Part shown: in pieces, positions 1 through 11,990 of the stretch
Numbering within the stretch: position 1 is the stretch's first letter
Layout: each line of letters opens with the position of its first letter
NCBI GenBank assembly: GCA_001683735.1
Contig: LUGG01000006.1
Span: 1,922,001 to 1,986,000, forward strand
Reading direction: 5' to 3'
Length of the DNA stretch: 64,000 nt
DNA from: Grifola frondosa
Lineage: Eukaryota > Basidiomycota > Agaricomycetes > Polyporales > Grifolaceae
The notes under the pieces: generated by a model
Databases searched by the model: none
What the model saw: the letters and a program-made list of their open reading frames with translations, nothing else
What the model was told of the DNA's origin: nothing
Translations under genes and position numbers: made by a program

Positions 1-1309
1 TGGTAAATATTTGAGGGGGGAATTCAGAAAAACATTCTGGGGTAACTGCCCAGAATGGTATGTTTTAATTCGAATAACATATTAAAATATTTACATAATA
101 TAACTGTACAGAATGAGCGTTTTCAGATGCACCCAGAATGAAGAGAATTGGTGAAGAATTGAAGGAGGAATAGAGGGAAAAACATATGGTGGCTGAAGCC
201 AAAACATACCAAAAGCGGTATGTTTCCACAACATATGACAAATCAGGTATTTGCCCCGAAGCCTATTAGCCAGATATGGATGATACAACCAGGTGAGATT
301 GTAATAATGAAGTATTACAAGCAGACCTGATTGTACTATTGAATATTACAACCAGGCCTGGTTGTATTATCTAGAATTACAATGAGGCCTGATTGTTTTA
401 TTGAATATTACAACCAGACCTGGTTGTATTACCTAGTATTACAATGAGGCCTGGTTGTTTTACTGGATATTACAATCAGACCTGGTTGTTTTATTGAATA
501 TTACAATGAAGCCTGATTGTTTTATGAAATATTACAACCAGACCTGGTTGTATTACCTAGTATTACAATGAGGCCTGGTTGTATTACTATATATTACAAT
601 CAGCCCTGGTTGTTTTATCAAATATTACAACCAGACCTGGTTGTTTTATTGAATATTACAATGAGGCCTGGTTGTTTTATTAAATATTACAACCAGACCT
701 GGTTGTATTATCTAGAATTACAATGAGGCCTGATTGTTTTATGCAATATTACAATCAGACCAGGTTGTTTTATTGAATATTACAATGAGGCCTGGTTGTT
801 TTATCAAATATTACAATTAGACCTGGTTGTATTACTATATTACAATCAGCCCTGGTTGTTTTATCAAATATTACAATGAGGCCTGATTGTTTTACTGGCT
901 ATTACAATTAGACCTGGTTGTATTACTATATATTACAATCAGCCCTGGTTGTTTTATCAAATATTACAATTAGACCTGGTTGTATTACTATATATTACAA
1001 TCAGCCCTGGTTGTTTTATCGAATATTACAATCAGACCTGGTTGTTTTATCAAGTATTACAATGAGGCCTGGTTGTTTTACTGGATATTACAATGAGACC
1101 TGATTGTACTATAGGAATATCACAACCAGCCCTAGTTGTAATACATTGCAGCCTAATTGTATTACAATGCTACTGTTGTAATACAATAGCTAATACAATC
1201 AGCCCAGCATTGTATTACAGCCCAATTTTACAACCTGACCTGCTAACTCACAACGGTTTTGGCAGGTTTGTGCTATATTGTAATACCAAAATGGTGACCA
1301 CAGCTGCAC
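1..1309 (+). mobile_element. Hairpin-minisatellite element, copy A (partial)
   Basis: This is one arm of the repeat family found again, twice and in opposite orientations, at 59.57-63.88 kb. The first 290 bases match the segment at about 62.66-62.98 kb, including the CATTCTGGG...CCCAGAAT hairpin, the ACATACC...GGTATGT hairpin, and a stretch ending in a copy of GTAATAATGAAGTATTACAA. A 31-bp tandem array follows, then a shared tail (CTAACTCACAACGG, GCTATATTGTAATACC). The last 20 or so bases, CCAAAATGGTGACCACAGCTG, are also present at the 59.57-kb end and then the two flanks diverge, so the element end is placed near 1309. The window starts inside the element. No coding capacity is credible. Confidence 0.75.
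286..1130 (+). repeat. 31-bp hairpin minisatellite, array A
   Basis: About 27 tandem copies of a 31-bp unit. Each unit holds a near-perfect hairpin, TACAACCAG-AC-CTGGTTGTA, followed by an 11-bp spacer of the form TTAyyTAGTAT. Variants replace CCAG by TCAG, TGAG or TTAG, so some stems are imperfect. Because 31 is not a multiple of 3, the array opens short ORFs in several frames; these are artefacts. Confidence 0.9.
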
Positions 1310-1497
1310 TCAAACCCACTGTGTCCTTCGTGCCTCTCCTCACCGCACCCCCCGTGTCCTCGACACATGCCCTTCTTCGTTTCCCTGGTCCGCGCATGCG
1401 ATTCGATTCGATGGACTCGATCGCATGCGCCCTTGCCCTGGGACACTATGTCATGGCTTCTCCAATGCAGTCCACTACCGCTACCACATATATCGCT

Positions 1498-1720
1498 AGG
1501 CCATGTCGTGTCGTTGCTGAACATCAAGATCGCGAAGGCGCAGGCTGCAGGCCAGGACACGTCGGACCTCGAGAGCCAGCTCACGGACACGCAGTGCGTC
1601 CCCCCTTCGGGATCCCCCACTGCGTGCACTCGAGCTGACATTTTTTGCAGGACAAAGCTGACCACGAACATCGTGATGGATACGAAGAACGCGGGTGCGG
1701 CGTCGAAGGGCATCGTCTAA
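1498..1720 (+). pseudogene. 3' exons of an unidentified coiled-coil gene
   Basis: Two exons look real. The first ends at 1593 in ...DLESQLTDTQ, an intron runs 1594-1650 (GTGCGT...TTTGCAG), and the second (1651-1720) encodes TKLTTNIVMDTKNAGAASKG then a stop at 1718-1720. Splicing at these sites keeps the frame, and the residues suggest an amphipathic or coiled-coil C-terminus. Nothing coherent was found upstream: the hairpin-minisatellite element ends about 190 bases before, so the rest of the gene is missing or lies beyond the insertion. I do not recognise the family. Confidence 0.4.
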
Positions 1721-4700
1721 AGGGCGTGGTGCCGTCTCGCTAGTTTCATTCCCTTTTGAGTTTGATGGCCCTGCAATGTAACACTTAGCTGCTCTGCTGC
1801 ATTGAACTTCAAAACAAACCTTCTTTCTGCTGAAAATAGCAGCCAATGCATGCTCTGCACACAAGACTCTTCAGTTGTGCAATCTGAACACGAATTGTGA
1901 TGTATATGTCTCGCCACTGCAGAATGACTGTGCGTCCTTAGCCATATACCGCGCTGCTGCAGATGTCTGTTGCCATACTCAGATCTTTCAGTGTCAGCAT
2001 ATCCTCAAGCTTGCTCGGATGGCAACAATGTGAACACGGACTGGTCGATGTTTCGAGATACTTACTTGCACATGTCTTGGGCTGATGCAGGAGTTTCCGT
2101 AGATATGGAATGCCTCAGAAGCACAAAATCAGGAATTATATACACAACTTTAATTATTCCACGTACTTCAATAGCATATGGTGCATCCTGAACAGCGGAG
2201 AAATTGCTCAGTGTCCTAGGATGATGGGGCGGTATGGACAACTGTTAAAGACAGCTCTGCCTCCGAAAGCTGTGTTAGTGTTGCTGCAGCTAAGTCAGGC
2301 CTAAATGATATGTGACTCATAACTTCTGCACTTTTTCAGATATTACAGTGATATTACATTCATTTTGTAGCCTATATATAGCCGCATAATCTTGCTACAA
2401 ACCAAAATGATATACCTTGTATTGATGGATATATGGCCAAAAAGCCGATTGCAAAGTCCGACTTTTTAGTCAGCTTTTTTATCAATGTAACTGAAATTAA
2501 AACATATTCAAGATAATTATGCAAATGGTGGTGTTACATTCAAATACATATACATCTTAGCTATTGATTTCAATTAAGATCATGTAATTATCTGCAAAAC
2601 TCATATCAGAATATCTAAAAAGCTGAAACAGGCGTGACTAAGTCGTGGCAACACTAAGCTGTGTGATCAAGTATGACTGCTCAGCTTCCTCATGAATAAT
2701 TTCCGTAACATATTGGCCTCTCTGTTGACCATGCCTCCCATGTGGTGGAGGCGCGAGGGACGATTACTTCCGATCTATACCCTTAATGTGTAGCAGTAAC
2801 GAACTTATAGCTTTGATACACAGAAAATAGCATGTCTTGTTTGTATTCTGTTCGATGAGTTTGCTGGATGAAATTCGCCGACCCTCAGCGTGCACATCGC
2901 ACACGTCAGCAGAAGAAAAAGAAATTCATATATAAAGGAACATTTGGTTTATATGGCATAATCACACAAGATAACTGGATACATGCAGCAATATGAGTCA
3001 AGGGAACGGAACGTCAATGCGATCAGGGAAGGCATCATGGACAAAACTGATTATGAAGGAGTGTAGGAGCCTGAGCAGACTAATGGAGAAGCAGAAGATG
3101 CAGAGAAAAGCAAAGCTATTAGGACTAAGATGAAAGAAGCCTATGAGTCATGAGTCCCAACATTTATACCCGGGTTTGTCTTCACCAACCTCCTTGTACC
3201 AAATCTAGAAAAGAAAACAGCACCATCATGTAATGTCGAACTGCCCACTCATGAGTGGAACAACCATGCGGGTGAGGTGGGCTGTGCTGTTTCGAGGGGA
3301 TTCAAAGCAACCCACAGTGTGGCATCCATCACAGCATACACACACGTCCTCCAAGCCCTCGAATCTGCTGTCCGACAATGTCGGAGGCCACGGTATTCAT
3401 CCTTGGCAATGATGAGCACCTCTCTGACTCTGGCTCATTGTTGAGGATCCTGAGGAGCTGGATGAGGGGGAGTTGAAGGTTGAGGGCATTGATGTGTTCA
3501 AAACGGACCTCCAAAGCAAGTTCCCCAGGAATCCTGAAGCCACCTGCACATTTCAAAAGGTCTTGGTCACATATGATGTCCTCAGCAAGATGCCCACCCC
3601 CCACACACCCTATATGACTTCTTTTTCTCATGCCTCTTTCCTCAGGCAGAAGAGACTTTCCACAGTGTCATCCTCGGTATATTGACATTCCTGCAATACT
3701 GTAATTTTATATCCAGATTCTGTAAGCTGGCCTGCATATGTCAAAGGCATCAGACCCTACTAAACATCTGTAAAGTTGGAAGTCTCAGCTTAACAGGCTC
3801 TGGTAGATAGAACAACACATAAGTGCATCATTTTATGCACCATAGCATGTCAATGCTGTTGGTTCTGCTTGGTGTGTTCAAGAAAGAAGACTCACTTCAA
3901 CTGACTAATGATTAATGAGCTCATGCACGCAACACAAACTTGGAGCTTGAGAGTCAAAGAGTCTCAGCCAGTAAGATGGCTTTTTCTTGGGCTCCTGGAT
4001 GACCTGATCACAAGGAAAACATTCAGGATTTTTCAACACATTTTTATTTGTGTGACTATTAAAAACTTACTAACCTTACAACTCTGCTCACAAGAGCATA
4101 ACTAATGGTGCAAGACGGCTTTGTGGTGATCCCATGACTTTCAAGAATGCTTGAATGTCAATGAGCTATATATAACTTTATAATTACTTATTTATAATGT
4201 ATAATGGGTGGATTGATAATCAATGGTGCAGATGTCGACTTTAGCACTTCACATAGATAGGTGCTTGATATTTTGCCTTATTTGGATATGTCAGATTTAT
4301 AATCACATATGTTTTTCTCCTTTTGATTCTTCCTTTTGCAACATATGTCATGCACTGACTTTTGAAAACATTGATGATATGTTTTATGCTATGTTTCATC
4401 ATGCAAAACATTTGTTTTGCGATTAGAGGCATGACAAAGATCACGTGCATCTGACATATATTTTATCTCCATATGTTTTTCTCAGCCACCAGATAAGAAA
4501 AGTAACAATCTCACATACAAAATTTTCTAACTGAGTAAGAACAGGGTTGTTACCTGGTTGTATTGGATTGTAACCCTAACCTAGAAATTTTGTTCCCACG
4601 GATATCAAATTTTGTATTGAAAAAACTTTCCCACGACTAATGTAATGAAAAGTGCGGTTTCAAAATTTGGCTGGAGGCTCACCCCATAAGAAACGATCAA

Positions 4701-6285
4701 TTCGTTCCTCATCAATCGTAATGCAAGATAGTTGTCTATCATCGTACATATTGTGACCAACACGGAGATGAGATGCTCGAAGCAGCCATATGGGTCGATT
4801 CTAACATTTCTCACGATTATCCTATATGAGCGAATCAACGGAGATCGCGAATGGATTGTATCCATGTCAGGGGGTCGAGAGATGACGCTGTGGAGATTGA
4901 CATATTTCCAGAAGATATATATAAGTTTTCGAAGAGGCGCACTCAATGTTTATGGGAAGTCTTACGTGGCACATGCCTAACTGTGCAGTTGAGACATGTG
5001 TGGGTTCACGATTAAATATATACTCATATGCCATGCACGTATGACGAAATGTACATTTGCCGTGTGGATGCGAGGCGGTAAGCCCACCACGTGCATCCGA
5101 GCGCATGAGCGCAATTGCGCATATGCGAGTTGGCGACAGACGTATATCTCCAACTCGTAAATGTGAAGATGGTAGGTCCATATCCGCACAACATCTGTGG
5201 CAGCAGTGGTAATGTGGTTGAAAGCATATTCTCTCCGGTATCGTGATGCATTGTTACATAGAAGCTATATGCATCTACCAGATTTGCATCGCCAGCATTC
5301 TCCGCTAACTCACACCTAGGTATAAATCTGTCTATTCCGATAATCCTTCACTGATGCTCACGTGCATTCTTCCTCATAATCAAAGCCAACCTTTCGCATG
5401 GAGTGCATCATGATATTTCACATAATCTCTGAGATAAATACACATAGCATTCGAACACTAAAACAGTACAACAGATAGAACAAACAACAATCAGAGGGAG
5501 AATAACTAGGTACGTGGTGAGCATCAACTCCATGATCCCGATGAACCAGACTGGTAGACGACAAAGTCGTTTAAGAATCGTCACGAGAGAAGGCAGGACG
5601 ATGGACATCAGATCAACATGAATGGCGAACGATGAGGAACAATTGGAGCATGGCCGGAGGCATCATAGAAACACTGCGGATAGCCCCTCGCGCTGTACCT
5701 CTCCATCATCGAAATGTAACAATCCCCAGACATCCTTGAAAGAGGCTGTACCTTGCGCAGGAGAGGAGGACAGGGAGTTCAACGTAACATGACCTTGCGA
5801 AGTCCCTCGAGGGAGGCAGCACGGTCCTTTGGTTTGCGGGCTGCCAAACTGCAGTCAAACATAGGCAGAGCGGTGACATGTATAGCTCCATTGACTACTC
5901 CCCGCTTGTCTAGGCCGCGCGCGGTTGACAGATGTCAGTGCTTCCGCCCACATTTCGATGACGGGAGGCATGTAAGCATGCTCCAGTTCGCTAAACTTGT
6001 CCCTTCCACATACAGGAGGTATGTAATCTGTAAGCAACATTTGATCAGCGATGTGGACTACCGATAAGATGCACACAAAGTACTGACATGACCAGTGGAG
6101 AGGTCCCTAGAACACTATGAGGAGAAGCAGACTCGAACCTGAACAGACTGTGGACTCGGACTCGTGAAAGTATCAGATGGGAATGTACACAATTGTGGCC
6201 CATGCTATCTCCCTGCTGACTAAGTCTGTACCTCTGTGCCTATGACTCCTCCACACCTATGCCTCTGGCCTCGATCTCCTACTCC
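1721..6285. other. Long AT-rich stretch without a recognisable gene
   Basis: Only short ORFs in all frames, none with a recognisable motif or consistent splice structure. A weak coding-like run lies at about 3470-3680 on the plus strand and another at 4605-4946 on the minus strand, but neither could be matched to anything. The leftmost bases of the gypsy fragment's long terminal repeat may lie at about 6060-6290, next to the purine tract at 6291. Confidence 0.5.
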
Positions 6286-6290
6286 ATGTG

Positions 6291-6300
6291 CCCCCCTCAA
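6291..6300 (-). other. Polypurine-tract-like site
   Basis: On the minus strand TTGAGGGGGG sits just downstream of the extra ORF of the gypsy fragment, where the polypurine tract before a 3' LTR is expected. No second LTR copy is present in the window to confirm the border. Confidence 0.35.
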
Positions 6301-6336
6301 ATGAAGCAGCGTCCTCACCGCAGGAAAAGCTAGCGA

Positions 6337-6951
6337 TCAAACAACATCAGTCTGAGTGGTGTGGTTAACGTAGCCTTCCTCTGCATGCTCCAAGGTCAGG
6401 GTGGAGTGAAGATAGGGAGTGTGAGTTACTGGCATGCCTCTAATGCCCAGGATGGATACTGAATATGGGAGACGTCCGATGGTGCTTAGGAAAGAGGGGC
6501 GGAACAGGTGAATGCGAATGGAGTCCAGAAGGCCCAGGGATGCATGGACCAAGGGAACGTGGAGGTATGCATTGTCGCGCTGGTCAAGGGAAACCCAGAA
6601 TTCGGCAAAGTCCTGTTCTAGAACACGGACACTGACCACTCGCCCGCGTAGGTCCATGTATCGGTTGTGAGGGTTGATGATCAAGGTGAATGATGTGCCA
6701 ATGCCGATCAGAACGCCATCCGGGCATCGTGTGACTACCCAGGCATCTGGCTGATGCGAAAAGCCTATGGAGTGGATGGCAGCGTGTAAACGTATACGGC
6801 CAGTGGAGGAAATGGGGTCATTGATGTCTGGCGATAAAGCAGATCGAATGGGGGGAAATGATGAAACCACTGAGGAAGGAGAATGGGAATCAAAAGTTGG
6901 AAGAACTGGAGAGTCAGGATCGTCGAATGGTAAGGAAGAGGTGGACGACAT
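6337..6951 (-). CDS. Extra ORF downstream of gypsy integrase
   Basis: An open frame of 204 residues from an ATG at 6951 (MSSTSSLPFDDPDSP...). It lies between the integrase stop (7106) and the polypurine-like tract (6291), the position of an env or accessory gene in LTR retroelements. The N-terminal 55 residues are rich in Ser, Pro and Asp. The rest alternates hydrophobic and charged segments (for example RGRVVSVRVLEQDFAEFWVS) and looks like a compact beta-rich fold. There is no signal peptide or membrane segment, so an envelope is unlikely. The frame stays open upstream to 7209, overlapping the integrase ORF by about 100 bases in another frame, so expression by frameshifting is possible. I do not recognise the family. 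Confidence 0.55.
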   Translation of the reverse strand: MSSTSSLPFDDPDSPVLPTFDSHSPSSVVSSFPPIRSALSPDINDPISSTGRIRLHAAIHSIGFSHQPDAWVVTRCPDGVLIGIGTSFTLIINPHNRYMDLRGRVVSVRVLEQDFAEFWVSLDQRDNAYLHVPLVHASLGLLDSIRIHLFRPSFLSTIGRLPYSVSILGIRGMPVTHTPYLHSTLTLEHAEEGYVNHTTQTDVV

Positions 6952-7105
6952 GTTGTTGAAGTGAAAAGAAAAAATAAGAGCTTTTAAATATAATGAGCGC
7001 GGGCTAGATGTAAACGGGGAACATCTGAAAAGGAAGTAGCCAGCATGGATAGCGTGAGGAATCGATGAAATAACGGACTCGGCAATGAACGGTAGCAATT
7101 GTGGG

Positions 7106-8022
7106 CTAGACCGTATCAATCCATGCATTCTCATTAGCTGCGCGGCGGCCCTCGTCAAGTGCAAGCTGAGAGCTCGAATTAAGATGATAGGGACGCAGTC
7201 GACGTGCATGGAAGGTCCCGTTCATGGGAACACCGTTGATCGTCGTGAGTTTGTACGAATTCCAGATGCGCTCGGTAACGCGGCGGGGTTGCGACCAACG
7301 TGGGAGTAATTTGCGGGCAGTACTCAGAGTGGTTTCGAGGTCGCTGCGGTGGACTTGAACGAGAGAACCAGGAATGAAGATAATCTCACCGGGTTTAGTT
7401 CGTTGCACGCGTCGGTCGAATGCTGATTGTCGTTGTACTGCGTGGGCGATTGCGGCATTGGAGCCATCAAGGTTTTGCTGAGCAGCGTATGCAAGGTGGA
7501 GCATGGTCGCGATTGCATCTACTGGTTCACTTGCGTCAGCGAGCGGGGTGGGGTTAGTATTAATGGGTAAGCTGAAAAGTAGTTCTTTGGGTTTGAATTT
7601 CAGAGCCGGGAGAATGCGAGTATTAAGCGCATGGATAGCCTCGTCGAGGCGATCTGGCCATTGATTGGGTAGGGTGTCCCAAGTGGCGGCATCGAGGTCG
7701 GCGTCGTTGAGGTCGGGGGAACAGAGCCGCTGAAGAATGTGGAGAAGGAGTTTATTGGTGCCTTCGACTAGGCCGTTGATCCATGGGGAGTATGTGGCGA
7801 CGACGTGGGTGTGCATGTGCCATGTGGCGCACATGGCGCGGATGTCGTGGTTGTCAAAATGAGATCCTCCGTCTGACATGAATGTTTCTGGGGCGACACA
7901 TGCTCGAAATATCTGTTGAAGGCTATCATTAGTAGTTTTGGCCGTTCCTGCCGTCTTGTACTTAAAGGCCCATGTGTGTTGTGAAAAGGTATCTAGGTAC
8001 AAGCCGACGGTGCATCAGCAAA
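7106..8022 (-). pseudogene. Ty3/gypsy integrase, 5'-truncated
   Basis: Retroviral-type integrase core. The catalytic triad is visible: D in GLYLDTFS, D in FMSDGGSHFDN, and E in INGLVEGTN, with 35 residues between the second D and the E. The C-terminal part contains the usual post-core region (RTKPGEIIFIPGSLVQVHR, GTFHARRLRPY). Nothing upstream of the first catalytic D remains: the zinc-binding HHCC region, RNase H and reverse transcriptase are absent, and the reading frame loses similarity near 8022. The remaining 300 residues have no stop. No chromodomain is present, so this is a different lineage from the element at 37-48 kb. Confidence 0.85.
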
Positions 8023-8530
8023 CACTGAAATTCAACATATTTGGAGGCAGAAATACATGGACTGCATAGAACAAGTACCAGCCACCGAATCTATCTGGCA
8101 CTATCTGGCATTATGTAGATGATCATCAGCGTCTATCTGACCATACATAGATAATCGGGGAATCTATTTAGTGTTATATAATCAAAGTACAGATGCTAAA
8201 TTTCATAGGTGGTAAAAGAAATGTCGAACCTTTCTGCAATGTTGAAATTATTGAAATTCTTCATGTTCAATATATCTTACCCTCAAACTAAGTCATTCGA
8301 CAGTGAAGAACCAAAGGTCGACATATGGCAGAGGCACGTGACATTGTTGATAACATCATTAAAACTCCGCCCCAACCCACTCATATCAGCTAAGTCTTTT
8401 CTCACCACTGTACTCACCTCTAGGCTCACCTTCGAACAAGCACCACAATATCTATGCTTTCATCTTCATACTTGTCTTGTTTTTCATTTCTTCTTCGACC
8501 CCATCTCGTGCTGGCTCGAGTCTGTCAGGT
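8023..8530. other. Intergenic, AT-rich
   Basis: Truncation border of the gypsy fragment on the left. The stretch 8085-8170 has short direct repeats of a CTATCTGGCA-like motif. The plus-strand ORF at 8209-8637 has no recognisable motif. Confidence 0.4.
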
Positions 8531-8884
8531 TCACATGCATGCTTGGTGTGACCCCACGAAGAGGTCGCCTGTGTGGTAGTGCCCATTTGCGTGGCACAGG
8601 GATAGGTCCGGGCAGTCCGGTGAGTTGGCGAGGATGATGAGCTCGAGCAGCTGACTATTTGCGTCTGCGTAGACCTTCACTAACTGCTCATATGGGACAA
8701 GCGGGAAGAACCTGAATTTAGCGTTTAGGAGCAGGTGCATGGGTGGACCAGGGTGGCCCCGCCATACGTGAAGAGCATCATGGCGGTGCACTTGCTTGCA
8801 GAGGTAGCATGAGGTTTGAAATTCCTCGAGCTCATGCTTAATCAGTGCAACATGATGGTTGGCATCATGTGTTGGATGGTACAT
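8531..8884 (-). pseudogene. Unidentified coding-like fragment
   Basis: A 117-codon open frame with protein-like composition, including HELEEFQTSCYLCKQVHRHD and FRFFPLVPYEQLVKVYADAN. The CxxC and the hydrophobic-acidic pattern look like a genuine exon of a cellular gene. Both ends run into unrelated sequence, and no partner exon was found. Family unknown. Confidence 0.4.
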
Positions 8885-10304
8885 TTTAGTTCAATGTCTG
8901 TATGCATTGGCCAAGATGCTGATCGATGTGGTTTGAAGACCTGCGTTGCATATGCACTCACTCTGCTCCCCTCCTTGGTCTGTCTCTCTGCCATAGTGGG
9001 ACCACCCCGCTCAAGGACGAGCTCCCTGTGATGACACCATCACTGAATGCACTCATGCACATGATCGCAGAGGTGCCAATGCTGCAATACATTGGACTGC
9101 AGCCGCATGGGCAGTGGGCGTACAATGTATATGAATGCAGGTATGTGTTTGTATTTCCTTCTGTCCCCATATTGCTCCGTGCGCCCATGAGAATGGTCGT
9201 TTATCGCCAGGATAAATGATGTAGTACAGCATTATTGTCGAGGTCGAATGGTTTGTTGGTCATACTGATAGCAACTGGATGATTTCAGTTCATCCATTGC
9301 CTGCATAGAGGTGTGCAATTGCGCCTTCAGAATCATGAGACATTTGGGCCCCTAGCTTTGCTGCCAAGCCCAAAACCAGCCACCCTGCTCCACCAACGAC
9401 ACCAGCATCAGCACATCCATAGCATCTGTGAGTAGTTTCACCATCTCGGCTCATCCGCCCTCTTTTGGCATTGACTCGCCCATCTCCATGCATATGCTCG
9501 ATAGTAGTTTGTAGGGTATTTTACAATATATTTTGATTTTGTTCATTCTTGGTGAAACAATATGAAAACTATAAAGATCTATGTCATATTTATATGGAGG
9601 ATAGTACCAGCTATTTTTTGCTATGTCGTACTATGTAGAGAGTGCTTGTAACTATATAGATTGGCAGGCGTCTATACAAACTATATAACCGGGACCTTGT
9701 CAACTGAGCTATCAGACCTATTTGGACTATGTAGACCAACTTCGAGAAGTTTTTTTTTTCTGATGTGTGGTAGCCACCTTTGCCCTTGGGTAGGGCGAGG
9801 TAATCTCCGATGAGCAGTTTGAAGGGGTGTCGTTGGGTAATCGGGTTTAGTAAAGCATGGAGGTGCTTACCTCCAAAGTGATTGATCGAGATATGGGCTG
9901 CAAATGCAGTCTAGAAGAGCAATTTTGATGGCGTCACAGCCCCAGTGGCTGCCGTTTTGGTGCTGTTCATCAGCAAAAGTCGAATTATCCTTTTTGGTGC
10001 TTTTTTTACTTGTCCCAGAGAAATAAGTAATCCAAAGAGGGCTCAATACTTTTTCTTCTGGAAATGGCCAAATTTGTTGCAGCTCTTCAATAAGTAAAAT
10101 AAGTGAATTAAGACCGAAAATGAACTCAAGCACACAAAAGATTTAGCCACTGCAGGGCTGCTTAGGATTTTAAGGAAAACAAGCACAAGAATCAATTAAA
10201 GATATACCAACTATATTCAAACAGCTAAGACTAGAAAGTATATCCAACTCTCCACATTCACACCTCTCGCACTGCTCATGCTGCCTCTTCAGCCCGCCAT
10301 ACCA
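8885..10304. other. No gene seen
   Basis: Short unconnected ORFs only. The AT-rich part 9500-10150 has no repeat structure that I could define. Confidence 0.4.
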
Positions 10305-10745
10305 CCCATCGCCTGTGCAGCACTGCCCAACGCTGGATGCGCATACACTTGTACCCATCGTGATCTGTGTGCATCTGCTAACAAGTGTGTTTGGCCCGAT
10401 CTTCAATGTTCTGTGGGCAGGTGAGCTGGGCGGAGAGAGGGAATGGAGGGGGACATACCGGGAGAGGATGACGCAGTTGTATTTTGTGATGTATCTGTTC
10501 CCACGGAGGTGCTCGTACAAGTGCCCATCTAGGTGGTTGTTGTCTGGCACGAGCGAGAATGTCCAGCGCGACAGGATATTCTCATGCACATGGCCATCGC
10601 ACTGAGATCACACACCTGACAGCTTTATAGCTCCTAGTACCTGCGACACGCACAGCATAGTCATCTTTCACACTGTAGCAGAATATATTTTTTGTGAGCA
10701 GGTCCAATGTGAGCATGCTATACATGAAGTCACACTGGGTGTCCA
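10305..10745 (-). pseudogene. eIF2B epsilon fragment (downstream part)
   Basis: Pieces match the middle of the catalytic subunit of the eIF2B guanine-nucleotide exchange factor. In order on the minus strand: TLDLLTKNIFCYSVKDDYAV, a frame change near 10590, ENILSRWTFSLVPDNNHLDG, HLYEHLRGNRYI, then an intron of about 50 bases (donor near 10459) and RTLKIGPNTLVSRCTQI with SSVGQCCT, the start of the left-handed beta-helix hexapeptide repeats. The nucleotidyltransferase-like domain and the C-terminal W2 domain are absent. The frameshift and missing ends mark it as a pseudogene. The piece at 20.14-20.35 kb ends almost exactly where this one begins. Confidence 0.75.
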
Positions 10746-11990
10746 CTGATATGCACACAGCATCTGGCACATCTCCAGCTCTTTTCATGATTGCAAACAA
10801 TCGAATGCGAGTGAGCCCACACGTCCACCTACCGCGCGCACCATTGGGATCGGCTTTCCCAATCAAGCTGAAGCTCTTCTCAGGCTCCGGAGTATCCTCG
10901 CGCTGAGTACACGCACACATCACACATCAGGCGATTTACTGAGCCAGACTGTCGGGACAGCCTGATCGGACGGTCCAATCTTGCCAGATCTGCATGGAGA
11001 CCGCATCGTACGATGCCAGGATCCATCGGCATCATACCCGAAATAGCCTGATGAGCTTGGACCTGTTTCAGATATGTCCGCATGGCCAGGGCGAGATCGT
11101 GTTAGCAATCGGATTCGCACTGCAACTCCCGAGGCTATCGCAAAGCCTTTTCCTTCTGAATAAGGCAAGCCTAGTGGTTCAGCCGCAGTTGCCACATTTC
11201 GTATGCGCTCCTACACGTTTGGTCCCTCCCCTGTCTCCTCAATATATCCCAATTCAAATTTCTTTCTTATCGTATCATTACCCTTTTCTTCGCATTTTTG
11301 GTTATGCCTACTTCGGGTTTCCAAGCATCGTTCATAGCCATTTTCACATGGTTCGGACTCGGACTCGTCGATAAATACCCTGTATTTACTTTACCAAATT
11401 CAGACAAGTTTTCCCCTCGATTTCAGAGCTCAGTTCCAGCACTACGACTCAGCTATGGTATGCCGGAACTTCACGGTTCAAATCTGGCTGAGACTGAGCG
11501 CTTACTGTGACACCAGGCGCTTTTGTGACCTCTATTGTTACATGCAATTGCGAGTCCTAGTTTGTCATTTGTATGGCTCGAAAAATATTTTTGCATGTAA
11601 ACGACACTCTCATAAGTTTATCTACATAATTATATGAGATGTAACCACGCTCTTCAGCATGGTATAACTCTTCCCACATCGAGTGTAACACACTATGGCC
11701 ATCACATCACATGCGTCATCAAACGATGCAAAGGTTGGACTTGTTCAGACCAGACTGGGAAGAGCGTGTGAAGCGACTGCAAGGCCACTTGTATCTACTA
11801 CGCTTTGTGAATAAAACAGGCTTTCATTGTTTCAAACCTTGCCACCATAAGAACAATAATGAAGATATTATGTGTAGGCTCTGTGCTTTGATTGATTTGC
11901 TTTGATGATGTGCTTTGACAATATGCTCAGTATTTATAGTGTATTGATATCATGTTAACGAGTCATCTCTATTCCCTTCACTTCCATCCG
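10746..11990. other. Intergenic; possible solo LTR
   Basis: From about 10950 (TGTCGGGACAGCCTGATCGG) the sequence has the look of a fungal LTR: a TG start, a TATA-like CAATATATCCC near 11240 and ATAAATACCC near 11375. I could not find a matching end or target duplication. No gene was recognised. Confidence 0.25.

Noticed and set aside
517..1103. Open frames within the minisatellite (for example 517-726 and 918-1103) as repeat proteins
   Set aside because: The 31-bp period shifts frame each unit, and the same repeats open frames on both strands; pure repeat artefact.
1273..1713. Minus-strand ORFs opposite the 1498-1720 exons
   Set aside because: Shadow frames of the plus-strand exons; no splice structure or motif.
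4605..4946. 113-codon minus-strand ORF
   Set aside because: Composition and lack of motifs or splice partners do not support a gene.
6337..6951. Extra gypsy ORF as an envelope protein
   Set aside because: No signal peptide, membrane anchor or Cys pattern.
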